From DASPJR01 sp035628505 (lineage in GTDB: Bacteria > Planctomycetota > SZUA-567 > H5-PLA8): a DNA stretch of 40,822 nucleotides. The notes below the pieces were generated by a model. It was given only the letters and a program-made list of their open reading frames with translations. It had not been told where the DNA came from and made no database searches. The stretch spans positions 1 through 40,822 of the forward strand of contig DASPJR010000218.1 in assembly GCA_035628505.1 (NCBI GenBank), read 5' to 3'. Positions 21,520 through 29,924 of this stretch are shown here, piece by piece (within the stretch, counting starts at the first letter, position 1; the number at the start of each line of letters is the position of its first letter). The position numbers were made by a program, and so were the translations under genes.

Positions 21520-22797
21520 TTACCACGCCCGCCACTGGCTGGCGATGCCGTCGGGGTAGTTCGTGACGTCCAGTCCGGCTGCGGTTGCGATGTCGTCGAA
21601 GAGTTCGCAGAGCTCTTCGCGTTCGGACGTTTCAAGCACGTCGCCGCCGGTTGACTCGTTCAGCCTGTTAAGCTCCAGCACGGCGGCTTTGATCAAAGCT
21701 TCGGCTTGCGCGTTGTTGCCTGTCGGAAGGTTCTCCAGTGCGGTCAACAGCTTCACAAAGACTTGCTGCACCCTGGCGCAGTTCTCTTTTGAATACTGTT
21801 TCAGGCCGTCCCTGTGCTTCTCGGTCCAGCTCGTGATTTTTAGATGATCGCGGATGGCTTGTAAGTCGGATTTCGGTGCGGCTGCGCGATCTGGTTCTGC
21901 CGGGCTCTTCACGGCGGGTGTGTTGCCTGCTAAAAAATCCTTTAGAGGTTTCCATCCCTTGAGCTGATGAAGTTTATTCAGCCTCTGCAACGCTTCGATC
22001 AGCGGACGATAGTCGCCGTTTTTTACACCCACTCGGCTGGGATGAATTCCCAGGTCGTCAAGTTCGCGAAGCGACTTCAGGAAGTCGAGGCTATCGAGTT
22101 CATGAATTCCGAAGAGGAAGAGTTTTTTTAAATGTGGAAGCTCGCCGATCGCGTTTGCATTTATGAGCTTTTTGCAGTTGGTGACATCAAAGACGTGCAG
22201 GCTGGCATTTGCAGGGCCCACGCCGCACACAGATTCGAGCTTGCGGCAGCTTTCAAGATGAATGCGCGCAAGTTTCTGAAGGCCGGATAACCCGTGCAGC
22301 GACTTGCACGCCGCGCCATGCAGCCGTAACTCGCGAAGATCCGGGCAGTGCGAGAATTCGGTGAGATCGGCCTTCGGATAGCTGAAAACGTGAACGTATT
22401 TCAGCCGGGAAGCCGCATGCAGGTTTTCGTAGTTCTTCGGAATCGTGCCCCCTAAATAAAGAAGCCTGTTGAAACATGAATAATCAACATGCGACTTTAG
22501 CCCTTCGGGCAGAGCCAGGTGCGTGAGATGTGGCAAACTGTAGAGCGCTGACAGGTCCTCGACGGGAAATTGAATTGTCACGCCTTGAAGCTGCCGCAGG
22601 CGCGGAGACGCCAGGAAGTCTATTCGGCTGGTCTGAAGGTGGACATGCTTGCAACGGCGCTCTTCGGTAACTTTAATCGCCTCGTCAATAGTGTGATCCT
22701 GAAACCACACCGTTTCCGTGGTCACTTCCAGAACCGCCGCATAAGGTTTCAGCGGATCGACCCTGACGGTAGAATTGCGTTGCATGTCGTCAGTCAT
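21520..22797 (-). CDS. leucine-rich-repeat protein with helical C-terminal domain
   Basis: A 425-residue cytoplasmic protein starting at ATG 22797; the open frame extends upstream, but MTDDMQRNSTV is the more natural start. Residues about 60-290 form irregular leucine-rich repeats (LSALYSLPHLTHLALPEGL; FSHCPDLRELRLHG; LSGLQKLARIHLESCRKL; IGELPHLKKLFLFG; FLKSLRELDDLGI). A charged linker (about 315-335) leads to a helical domain ending in the acidic/aromatic NYPDGIASQWRAW. It has no signal peptide. It resembles LRR proteins placed in accessory or polymorphic-toxin loci, but no toxin is adjacent, so that is only a possibility. The gene borders the duplicated locus. Confidence 0.75.
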   Translation of the reverse strand: MTDDMQRNSTVRVDPLKPYAAVLEVTTETVWFQDHTIDEAIKVTEERRCKHVHLQTSRIDFLASPRLRQLQGVTIQFPVEDLSALYSLPHLTHLALPEGLKSHVDYSCFNRLLYLGGTIPKNYENLHAASRLKYVHVFSYPKADLTEFSHCPDLRELRLHGAACKSLHGLSGLQKLARIHLESCRKLESVCGVGPANASLHVFDVTNCKKLINANAIGELPHLKKLFLFGIHELDSLDFLKSLRELDDLGIHPSRVGVKNGDYRPLIEALQRLNKLHQLKGWKPLKDFLAGNTPAVKSPAEPDRAAAPKSDLQAIRDHLKITSWTEKHRDGLKQYSKENCARVQQVFVKLLTALENLPTGNNAQAEALIKAAVLELNRLNESTGGDVLETSEREELCELFDDIATAAGLDVTNYPDGIASQWRAW

Positions 22798-22947
22798 TCG
22801 TCTACTCCCGAACTTCGCGCTGACTTCCCTTACCCTATTTGCAGGTTGGAGCCAAAAGAAGACAAGAATCCTGAACAAGCAACCGCAAAGCGCAGACTGA
22901 GCGGAGCGTGCGTGCACAACTTTGCCGATCGTGAATTGCCTGCGATG

Positions 22948-23982
22948 TTACTTGTACGCCACGGCGGCGCTCGATGGGCCGGCGAGGGGGATGATCTCAA
23001 AGCGCTTGAAGCCGGCCTCGCCGCACCACTGGCGGAAATCTTCGCCCGTGTAATCGAATGCATCACCGAGCTCAATCAGCATGTTCAGCGACATCAGCAG
23101 CCCGAAGACGTTTTCGCGCCGCGCGTCATCGATCAGGGCTTCGATCGCGACCAGTGCGCCGCCGGGCGGAAGTGCGTCATAGGCCGCGCGGATCAGATGT
23201 CTTTTCTTGTCGAGGTTCCAGTCGTGCAGAATCATTCCCATCGTGATCACGTCGGCGCGCGGCAGAGCGTCTTTGAAGAAATCACCGGACGCCGTGCTGA
23301 TCCGGTCGCTCAGCCCCGCGGCAGCGATGTGTTTTTTCGCAATCGGCTCGACGGCCGGCAGATCAAACGAAATGCAGCGCAGTTGCGGGTGCCGTTTGGC
23401 CACTTCAATGCTGAGCAGACCCGTTGCGCCGCCGACATCACAGAGACTCGTGAAGCGTGAAAAGTCGAACTTTGCGGCAAAGGCTTCGAAGTTGATGCGC
23501 GAAAGCCCGGTCATCGCGGCCATGAACTGCTCCAGCCGCGGCAGTTCGGCATAGAGCTCTTCGAAAAGGCCCTTCTGGCCGTGCTTGATTTCATTCTGCG
23601 GCTTTCCGGTGCGCAGCGCCTCCGGCAAATCGTTCCAGAATTTGAAGAGGCGGCTGTTGAGCATCACCAGGATTCCGCCGATATAGCGCGGGCTGTTGCT
23701 GTCGAGGTACAGCGCGCTCAGCGGCGTGTTGGAATATCTCGCCGCGGAGCCGTTACCGTCGCGTTCAAGGAATTTCATGGCCAGGAGCGCGTCAAAGAAA
23801 TCGCTGATGGCGCGCGGATGCAACCCCAGCTCGGCGCCGAGTTCCGCGCCGGTCATGCTGCGGTTGGCGAGTTTCGTAAACACACCGAATTCGACGGCGG
23901 TCAGCAGGACCTTGGAAGACCAGAAGGCGAAAGCGGTCTGCAGGATAGGGCTGGGATCGATGGGCTGATTCGCGTTGCTCAT
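22948..23982 (-). CDS. SAM-dependent O-methyltransferase (winged-helix dimerisation domain)
   Basis: A 344-residue class I methyltransferase of the O-methyltransferase/hydroxyindole type. The start at ATG 23982 follows AAAAAAGGCAAT and gives the normal family length; the longer frame would add 37 unlikely residues. The N-terminal winged-helix (about 10-90, FGVFTKLANRSMTGAELGAELGLHPRA split over helices) is followed by the SAM loop DVGGATG, then FDLPAVEPIAKKH, GDFFKDALPRADV and the characteristic LHDWN. These enzymes methylate hydroxyls of small aromatic, polyketide or carotenoid-like molecules. No biosynthetic partner lies next to it, so the substrate is unknown. Confidence 0.9.
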   Translation of the reverse strand: MSNANQPIDPSPILQTAFAFWSSKVLLTAVEFGVFTKLANRSMTGAELGAELGLHPRAISDFFDALLAMKFLERDGNGSAARYSNTPLSALYLDSNSPRYIGGILVMLNSRLFKFWNDLPEALRTGKPQNEIKHGQKGLFEELYAELPRLEQFMAAMTGLSRINFEAFAAKFDFSRFTSLCDVGGATGLLSIEVAKRHPQLRCISFDLPAVEPIAKKHIAAAGLSDRISTASGDFFKDALPRADVITMGMILHDWNLDKKRHLIRAAYDALPPGGALVAIEALIDDARRENVFGLLMSLNMLIELGDAFDYTGEDFRQWCGEAGFKRFEIIPLAGPSSAAVAYK

Positions 23983-24080
23983 ATTGCCTTTTTTAGCAAG
24001 AGCACCCCAGCGGGAAAGTGCAATCTCCAAGGCCGGGCAAGGGGGCGCTTGGGGCGCTTGTTCCCTGCGTGCACAGGTGA

Positions 24081-24104
24081 ATTGCACGTGCAATCACACG
24101 TGCA
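24081..24104. promoter_or_regulatory. palindrome ATTGCACGTGCAAT and adjacent CACACGTGCA
   Basis: A perfect 14-bp palindrome (24081-24094) is followed by CACACGTGCAGAAAA, which also occurs exactly at 19015-19029. It lies in the divergent gap between the methyltransferase and the small gene at 24146 and could be an operator. Regulator unknown. Confidence 0.35.
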
Positions 24105-24145
24105 GAAAAAATTATGATGCTTCTTCAAAAATCTTTTGAGAATTC

Positions 24146-24415
24146 ATGTTTGATTTGCCGCTCTTTAAGCAAATGGATAGTGAGGAATCGCTGAGGACGC
24201 TACAAAAGCAGGAGATTGCCGCCATGAATGCACCGACGATGCTCAGCCAGCAGATTTACAAAGACGCCTGCTCAATCCTGGTCTCGGACGCCGACGACCC
24301 GGTGCTGATCGCTCACGTCAGCAATATCAAGCTCTCTGCCGCCGAGCAGAGCAGCCGTTCCGAGGGCTACCCGTTCTCGAAGACGAAGCCCGCCAAAACC
24401 GACCGCGCCGCGTGA
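24146..24415 (+). CDS. small protein of unknown function
   Basis: An 89-residue soluble protein. The central part (about 27-70: MNAPTMLSQQIYKDACSILVSDADDP..) has GC-rich third positions typical of neighbouring genes, supporting reality. The first 26 codons are AT-richer and an internal ATG at 24224 is an alternative start. The C-terminus is Lys/Pro/Ala-rich. No motif was recognised. It is divergent from the methyltransferase. Confidence 0.45.
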   Translation: MFDLPLFKQMDSEESLRTLQKQEIAAMNAPTMLSQQIYKDACSILVSDADDPVLIAHVSNIKLSAAEQSSRSEGYPFSKTKPAKTDRAA

Positions 24416-24730
24416 TTGAGTCGCCTGATGCTTCATCTCAACCCGCAAAGTTCTGCACCCCGTCCTGTCTAAAACAATCGAACTATTGATGTCAGCTTCG
24501 GAACGGAATGCATAAATTCCCGTGGACCTATCGTTAGGCCCTCTCGCGTATTCGATGTGATCCGAATGTTTCCTCTGATTATTAGCGCGTGTGCGGGCGC
24601 TTTCTCGTCCGCTGCAACGTTTATGTATTTTTGCTTCTGATCATATAAACGCTGATAAACATAGGTCGCGGTCGCTGTCTGCAAGATAGCCCGGCAGTTG
24701 CTTAATTGCTCCCGAAAGGGGCCGCTGTTC
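24416..24730. other. intergenic region before the histidine kinase
   Basis: About 315 bp. AT-richer than the neighbours, with no clear hairpin or repeat. An 87-codon minus-strand frame overlaps the kinase start and has no supporting motif. It probably holds the kinase promoter, but no confident -35/-10 pair was picked. Confidence 0.4.
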
Positions 24731-25837
24731 ATGGCTAATCCGAGCGCATACCTAAAGCAGAATATTGAGAGAATCCTGGAACTGTGGGAGAGCCGTGTTC
24801 TTCAGGAGATTCAATCGTCAACATCCGTTACCTCCCCGGTGCTGAAGAACGATTTGAGAGGTTTTCTGACGCAACTGGCGAACTCGCTAACCTCCAGGAA
24901 AATCCAGTCGGCTCTTGATCTGAAGCAGAAGAAAATCGAGTCAATTCACTTTGCTCGAAATCACGGAAGCGTGCGCGCCGCCACCGTAGCCTACACACTA
25001 GCCGATATGATTTCGGAAATGCATATTTTGCGCGAAGTCGTCTTTGATGTGGTGGAAGAAGAGGCGCCGCTCTCCGCAGAAGAGAAGGATATTATTTTCG
25101 GAGCCATGGAAGCTGCGGTAATGAATGCCGCCAGCGAGTTCGCCTCTACGCAGCAGGACCATCTCGAAAAATTCGCCATGACACTGATGCACGACCTTCG
25201 AAATCCAATCGCTGTCGCAAAACTGAATGCTCAGATGATCAAGCGCACTCCGCAAGACGTCGAACATGTCGTGCGCGCCGCGGAAAAGATCGACGAGAAG
25301 ATGAATCGGCTCGAGAAAATGATTCGCGAGCTCCTCGATGTCAGCCGTTTCCGTGCTGGACATGGAATTCTGCTGGATAGCGAAATCATGCGGCTGGACC
25401 TGCTCGCCGGCGAAGTGATGGTGGAAATGGCCGAGACGCACGGAGATGTATTCGACGTCGAGGCGACTCAGCCGGTCACCGGCCACTGGAATCGCGAAGG
25501 TCTGCGCCGCGTCATCGAAAACCTGGCTATCAACGGGCTCAAGTATGGCCGGCAGGGCGGGCGGGTCCGGGTGACGGTCTCGCAAAGAAAAGACGACTCT
25601 GCAACGCTCACGGTTCACAACGACGGGAACCCGATCCCCCCAGTTGAGCAACAGGAGCTTTTTCGGCGCTACCGGCGCAGCGCGAATGCAATAAGTGGAA
25701 CCGGATGGGGCCTGGGGCTGGCGCTCGTGTCGGCTATGGTTGAAGCTCACCGAGGCACGATTCGTGTCGAGAGTTCAGATGCACAGGGAACGGACTTCAT
25801 CGTCGTACTTCCAACGGAGCCCGTGCTGAAGCCCTGA
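24731..25837 (+). CDS. soluble sensor histidine kinase with RsbRD-like N-terminal domain
   Basis: A 368-residue cytoplasmic kinase starting at ATG 24731 (MANPSAYL); an upstream in-frame ATG adds 11 residues. Residues about 5-140 are helical and resemble the RsbRD_N (globin-like) sensor domain (ILELWESRVLQEIQ; RGFLTQLANSL; HFARNHGSVRAATVAY). The phosphoacceptor H-box is LMHDLRNPIAV with His154. The ATP-binding domain has the N-box ENLAINGLKYG (N near 264), the G1 box VHNDG and the G2 box GTGWGLGLALV. It has no transmembrane segment or receiver domain, and no response regulator is adjacent, making it an orphan. The signal is unknown. Confidence 0.9.
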   Translation: MANPSAYLKQNIERILELWESRVLQEIQSSTSVTSPVLKNDLRGFLTQLANSLTSRKIQSALDLKQKKIESIHFARNHGSVRAATVAYTLADMISEMHILREVVFDVVEEEAPLSAEEKDIIFGAMEAAVMNAASEFASTQQDHLEKFAMTLMHDLRNPIAVAKLNAQMIKRTPQDVEHVVRAAEKIDEKMNRLEKMIRELLDVSRFRAGHGILLDSEIMRLDLLAGEVMVEMAETHGDVFDVEATQPVTGHWNREGLRRVIENLAINGLKYGRQGGRVRVTVSQRKDDSATLTVHNDGNPIPPVEQQELFRRYRRSANAISGTGWGLGLALVSAMVEAHRGTIRVESSDAQGTDFIVVLPTEPVLKP

Positions 25838-26207
25838 GCCTGACCGTATCACGCGTCATCAGCCGACGATTTGGCTATTCCGCTTTCAACGCCCTTTTCG
25901 GGGTCCGCCGACAAGTTCAGTGTCTTGTCTTTTTTACGCTCACACCGCTCTATTTCAGCATGAATCGCCTTGACCCGTTTCCGTCTGCGTGTGCGGTCCC
26001 TTTTCATACTCGTTGGCTCTCGTCTTTGGGTGAATTACTGTGCTGCAATCCTGAGGACAATACAGGCAACAACGCTAACGCAGCAGAACACGCTCTAATT
26101 AAACCACACATTTTCGCCCAAGGCGGATACAAACTCTCTCAAATAAGCATTTTTCACACCCGCGGTCGCAGGAGAGATAGCGCGGAAAGTACTTTCGCAT
26201 CTACAAT
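25838..26207. other. intergenic region between histidine kinase and FAD monooxygenase
   Basis: About 370 bp between convergent genes. It contains a short plus-strand frame with no domain, atypical composition and no ribosome-binding site, so none is called. No strong terminator hairpin was seen. Confidence 0.4.
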
Positions 26208-27377
26208 TCATGAATCCTCGAACGCGCTGGAAATGAAGCGCAGACCGCGCTCGATAACATCCGCGCGGCTTAGACCGTAGCGGATTCCCAGCGGCAACAG
26301 CGAGGCTCCGGCCCACTCCGGCAGCGACAGCAATAAAGCCGTTTGCCGCGTGATGCTCAGTGAACGCGCATTGGCTTCTCGCCGCCGTCGTTCATACGCC
26401 TGCAGCGCTCCAGGCGCGCCGCTGAGCAGCGCTTCGGCAAGCACGACAGCGTCTGCGATGGCCATGTTCGCACCTTGTCCGCCGGCGGGACTGACCGGAT
26501 GTGCCGCGTCGCCGATCAGCACTGCGCCCGGCGCGCTATACGTTTCAGCATGGCCCCAGTGCCGCCGGACGCGCGCAAAGTCATCCGGAAAGCGACGGCC
26601 GGCTACGACGCAGGCGAACTGTGGATTATTGTCAAGCAGCCTGGCAAAAGCGGCCTGTGCTGACGAAGTGTCTTCGAAAATGCGCGGCCGCACGGGAATC
26701 AGCCCGGCACCTTTTGCAGCGGGCAGGGGCATGCAGGCCAGCGCGGCGATGCCCGAACGCAGCTCCGCGACATTGATGCAGCCTCGCACGACAGCGGGTT
26801 CGAACGTTTGCGGCCAGTCAAAGCCGAAGCACAGAAAGTCGAATGGAAACTGGCGCACACGGATTCCAATTCCGCAGGCCGAGCGCACCTGCGAGTGCGC
26901 GCCGTCGTCGCCGACAGTCAGCTCCGCCAGAATATCCTCTTCGACGCCGCTATCCAAACGGCGGGCACGCACGCCGATGATCCGGTGCTGTTCTTTCAAC
27001 ACGGAGATAACTTCGACGCCGCGCTGCAGTTCGAAGTTTCCCGACTGCAGAAGCAGCTCTCGTGTCCGGGCCGGATCGGTCGAGAATGGATGAATTCCGG
27101 TAGAGGCGATCGCCGGCGCGGCATTCAGCAGGACTTCAGTGCCGTGCGTCAGCAACACGCCTTGAAGCGGAACGAGCGCTTGTTCATCGAGGGTAAATTT
27201 GGGGACGAGTGCCGCCAGTCTTTTGACAGAGGGCAAGGCGAGTATCTCGGGGCGAACCAGGCGGGTCGGGCCGGATGATCGTTCTAAAACGAGCACGTTC
27301 TTCCCGCCGCGTGCAAGCAAGCCGGCGAGAACCGCGCCGCCTATGCCGCCGCCCACGATGAGGATATCGCGTCTCAT
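26208..27377 (-). CDS. FAD-dependent monooxygenase (PHBH/UbiH-type)
   Basis: A 389-residue flavoprotein of the class A aromatic hydroxylase group. The FAD-binding loop is GGGIGG (9-14) after the first beta strand (ILIV). The DG motif is DDGAHSQVR (157-165), and GDAAHPVSPAGGQGANMAI (289-307) is the second FAD site. The family uses NAD(P)H and O2 to hydroxylate or epoxidise aromatic, isoprenoid or quinone substrates. Hydrophobic segments near the C-terminus suggest a lipophilic substrate. It lies about 85 bp downstream of the MoxR gene on the same strand, in the same direction as the squalene/phytoene-synthase gene; a role in terpenoid modification is a speculation only. Confidence 0.88.
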   Translation of the reverse strand: MRRDILIVGGGIGGAVLAGLLARGGKNVLVLERSSGPTRLVRPEILALPSVKRLAALVPKFTLDEQALVPLQGVLLTHGTEVLLNAAPAIASTGIHPFSTDPARTRELLLQSGNFELQRGVEVISVLKEQHRIIGVRARRLDSGVEEDILAELTVGDDGAHSQVRSACGIGIRVRQFPFDFLCFGFDWPQTFEPAVVRGCINVAELRSGIAALACMPLPAAKGAGLIPVRPRIFEDTSSAQAAFARLLDNNPQFACVVAGRRFPDDFARVRRHWGHAETYSAPGAVLIGDAAHPVSPAGGQGANMAIADAVVLAEALLSGAPGALQAYERRRREANARSLSITRQTALLLSLPEWAGASLLPLGIRYGLSRADVIERGLRFISSAFEDS

Positions 27378-27461
27378 AGCTGGTTCTCCGCGGCCGAGCT
27401 TTCTGCCGGCTCACAGGGCGGGAGCCCGAGATGGCTTCGACCTGAAGTCTAAGCCTGGAGT

Positions 27462-28523
27462 TTAGATCGGCACCGGGACGTCATCGAGAATTTCGCGCAG
27501 GATGGCGTCGCTGTCTTTGCGGCTGGCGCCGGCGTCGCGGCCTTTTTCGATGATGCGGTGGCCCAGCACGGGCAGAGCCAGGCGCTTGATGTCGTCGGGC
27601 GTGACGAAGGCGCGCGACTCGATCGTGGCGTAGGCCTGCGCGGCGCGGTAGAGCATCAGGCAGCCGCGCGGTGAAACGCCGAGCATCAATCCTTTGTGCT
27701 CGCGTGTGCGCGCGGCGATCTCGAGGATGTAATCGGCGAGCGCGTCGGCGACGGTGACATGCCGCACGGCCTCCTGGAGCTGCAGCACTTCAGCGGCGCT
27801 GATCACGGGCTTGAGCGAATCGAGCGGATGCGAAACGCGCTGGCCCTTTAAAACCTGCCGTTCGCTATCCCGGTCTGGATAGCCGATGGCAACGCGCAGC
27901 AGGAAGCGGTCGAGCTGCGCTTCAGGCAGCGAGAAGGTCCCGGAGTACTCAATCGGATTCTGCGTCGCCAGGACGATAAACGGGGTGGGCAGGCTGTACG
28001 TGGTGCCGTCAACGGAGACCTGAAAGTCGTTCATCGCTTCCAGAAGCGCCGACTGCGTGCGGGGCGTGGTGCGGTTGATTTCGTCGGCGAGGATGACGTT
28101 TGCAAACAGCGGCCCGCTGTGGAATTTGAAGCGGCTTTCTTTCTGTTCAAATACTGAGACACCGACGATGTCCGACGGCAGCAGGTCGGGCGTGAACTGA
28201 ATGCGACGGAACTGGCAGTCGATCGATTTGGCCAGTGCGCGCGCGAGCGTCGTCTTGCCGACGCCGGGAACGTCTTCGATCAGCACGTGTCCGCGGGCCA
28301 GCAGCCCCACGAGCGTGAACTTGACCGTTTCACGCTTGCCGACGATGGCCGCTTCCATGTTCTGGATGAGCGCTGCAATTTTCTGGCGCAGTTGCGGCTG
28401 AGCTGGAGTGTCGGTGAGCACAGCGGGCTCGGCAGCATTTCTGGATGCGCCCAGAAGTCCGGCAGCTTCTTTAGGTGAAAGCGGCGTAAGCCCCGAAGCT
28501 GCCTGCCCAAAAGCGCTGCTCAT
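27462..28523 (-). CDS. MoxR-family AAA+ ATPase
   Basis: A 353-residue AAA+ chaperone-type ATPase. After a disordered first 45 residues come Walker A (DVPGVGKTT, 84-92), Walker B (ILADEIN, 144-150), the following RTTPRTQSALLEAM, sensor 1 (ATQNP, 186-190) and LPEAQLDRFLLR (199-210). MoxR ATPases usually work with a DUF58 protein and VWA-domain (BatA/BatB) proteins in metal insertion or complex assembly. None of these lies next to it here, although the DUF4159 protein, a frequent member of such loci, lies about 3 kb upstream. It is followed by the FAD monooxygenase. Confidence 0.95.
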   Translation of the reverse strand: MSSAFGQAASGLTPLSPKEAAGLLGASRNAAEPAVLTDTPAQPQLRQKIAALIQNMEAAIVGKRETVKFTLVGLLARGHVLIEDVPGVGKTTLARALAKSIDCQFRRIQFTPDLLPSDIVGVSVFEQKESRFKFHSGPLFANVILADEINRTTPRTQSALLEAMNDFQVSVDGTTYSLPTPFIVLATQNPIEYSGTFSLPEAQLDRFLLRVAIGYPDRDSERQVLKGQRVSHPLDSLKPVISAAEVLQLQEAVRHVTVADALADYILEIAARTREHKGLMLGVSPRGCLMLYRAAQAYATIESRAFVTPDDIKRLALPVLGHRIIEKGRDAGASRKDSDAILREILDDVPVPI

Positions 28524-28605
28524 GAAGTCGTCTCGTTCCTGTGCTCCAAGGCCGCAAGGTTAATCCAATTTCCGGCTTCTTTCAACCACGAAGAACGGCA
28601 TCGTC

Positions 28606-28829
28606 TCACGCAAAGGCGCAAAGACGCAAAGAAAAGAACTCAAAAGCGATGTGATATAAAGGAGCAATGTAGCCAGGCTCAGCAACACGATTCGGTTCGT
28701 ACCGCCGCTTGCCCAAGGGGCAAGGTGCCTGTTTGCAACGTGCCGCGAATCGTCGCGGGTAAAGGTCACAGCCGTTGGCAACCGGCGTTACCCAGTTTAA
28801 TTCTTAGCGTCTTTGCGCCTTTGCGTGAG
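28606..28829. repeat. 224-bp element with perfect 23-bp terminal inverted repeats
   Basis: CTCACGCAAAGGCGCAAAGACGC-type arm at 28606-28628 and its exact reverse complement at 28807-28829 enclose 178 bp. The interior has a CTTGCCC-AA-GGGGCAAG hairpin near 28708-28725 and no convincing gene. The arms are the 'GCAAAGGCGCAAAGACGC' word type common in dispersed intergenic repeats. A MITE-like origin or a folded RNA is possible. It fills the gap between the MoxR and squalene/phytoene-synthase genes. Confidence 0.75.
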
Positions 28830-28834
28830 CTTCT

Positions 28835-29734
28835 TCAGGACCCGAAGCCGAGAAAGCGTTTCCACGCCAGGCCGGCGGCGAGCTTGGCTTTTTCGGCGGT
28901 GCTCAGCGAGACGCGTTCGCTGAACACGTCGTATTTGCGGCGCTCGATCTCATCAAGCAGCCGCTGGTAGATGGCCACGAGGCTTCCCAGCGCATCGCGG
29001 CTCTTGGGATCGATCATCGGCAGCAGCTCGCGCGCGGCGGAGTAGTAGACTTTCGTGCGCTCGACTTCGAACTTGATGAGCTCGCGCAGATTCGGAGTGT
29101 CCCTGGCCGCCAGCATCATCTCTTCACTGACCAGATGCGTGCGCAGGTCTTCCAGGGGAAGATAGATGCGGTTGCGGCCGGAGTCCTCGACGATGTCGCG
29201 CAGAATGTTGGTCATCTGGAAGGCGATGCCCGTTTTCTCCGCGAGCGGAATGGCCTTGGGATTTTCGAAGCCGAAGACGTGAATGGTCATCATGCCGATG
29301 ACCGAAGCGACGCGGTAACAATACAGGTACGTATCGTCCCACTTTTCGTAGCGGTTCTTGTGCGCGTCCATCTCGGTGCCGGTGAGCAGATCGTGCATGT
29401 AGACCGGTGGAATCTTGTAGCGCGCGAACGTGTCGGCGACCGCAGCCATGATTGGATGGCCTGACGTGTCTCCGGCGAGAGCCTTGTCAAAAGCCGCGCG
29501 CCAGGCCTGCGAGTTGGCCAGAGCCTTGGCCGGATCGCTTTCGTCGTCCGAGAGATCGTCGGCCGTGCGGGTGAAGGCGTACAGCGCGCAGATCCCTTTA
29601 TAGCGCTCCTTCGGCAGTACCTTGAACGCGAAGTGAAAATTCCGCGCACGCGAAGCGGTCACGTCGATGCACTGCGCGTACGAGTCTTCCAGTGAAATCG
29701 CGGCCTTCGTGCTGCTCAAGATGCCCCTTTCCAT
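28835..29734 (-). CDS. squalene/phytoene synthase-family enzyme (HpnD/CrtB-like)
   Basis: A 299-residue head-to-head prenyl synthase starting at ATG 29734. The frame continues 25 codons upstream, but those codons (PPTPSPKKGG) come from a palindromic repeat and are unlikely to be native. The two Asp-rich motifs are TADDLSDD (57-64) and DIVED (180-184), with YLYCYRVASVIG and QMTNILRDIVEDSGRNRIYLP in family positions. It condenses two farnesyl or geranylgeranyl diphosphates to presqualene diphosphate/squalene or phytoene. The LSDDE-type first motif favours the HpnD-like hopanoid branch, but CrtB cannot be excluded. No hpnC, hpnE or crtI is visible. Confidence 0.85.
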   Translation of the reverse strand: MERGILSSTKAAISLEDSYAQCIDVTASRARNFHFAFKVLPKERYKGICALYAFTRTADDLSDDESDPAKALANSQAWRAAFDKALAGDTSGHPIMAAVADTFARYKIPPVYMHDLLTGTEMDAHKNRYEKWDDTYLYCYRVASVIGMMTIHVFGFENPKAIPLAEKTGIAFQMTNILRDIVEDSGRNRIYLPLEDLRTHLVSEEMMLAARDTPNLRELIKFEVERTKVYYSAARELLPMIDPKSRDALGSLVAIYQRLLDEIERRKYDVFSERVSLSTAEKAKLAAGLAWKRFLGFGS

Positions 29735-29760
29735 TCCAAACTTCTGTTCGCTGTTGTATT

Positions 29761-29861
29761 CCCCTCCCTTTTTAGGGGAGGGGGTAGGGGGAGAGGTCAG
29801 CGCGTCCACTTCTAGAACGGCTAACCCTTCTCCCTAACCCTCTCCCGCAAGGGGAGAGGGG
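29761..29861. repeat. composite palindromic repeat, copy R2
   Basis: CCCCTCCC-TTTTTA-GGGGAGGGG (29761-29782), GTAGGGGGAGAGGT, then AACCCTTCTCCCTAACCC and CCCTCTCC-CGCAA-GGGGAGAGGG (ending 29861). It is related to R1 and R3 and, like them, preceded by ATT. It lies between trxB and the synthase gene and supplies the spurious upstream codons of the latter. Confidence 0.8.
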
Positions 29862-29924
29862 ACCGTCTGTCCGGCTTTCAATGCCGCCTCTGCAACTCCG
29901 TTCGCAGTGCTTCAGCACTATCCG

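Noticed and set aside
24469..24732. 87-codon minus-strand open frame before the histidine kinase
   Set aside because: Overlaps the kinase start, no motif, no ribosome-binding site.
25960..26280. 106-codon plus-strand open frame in the gap before the FAD gene
   Set aside because: No domain, overlaps the end of the FAD monooxygenase on the other strand and has atypical composition.
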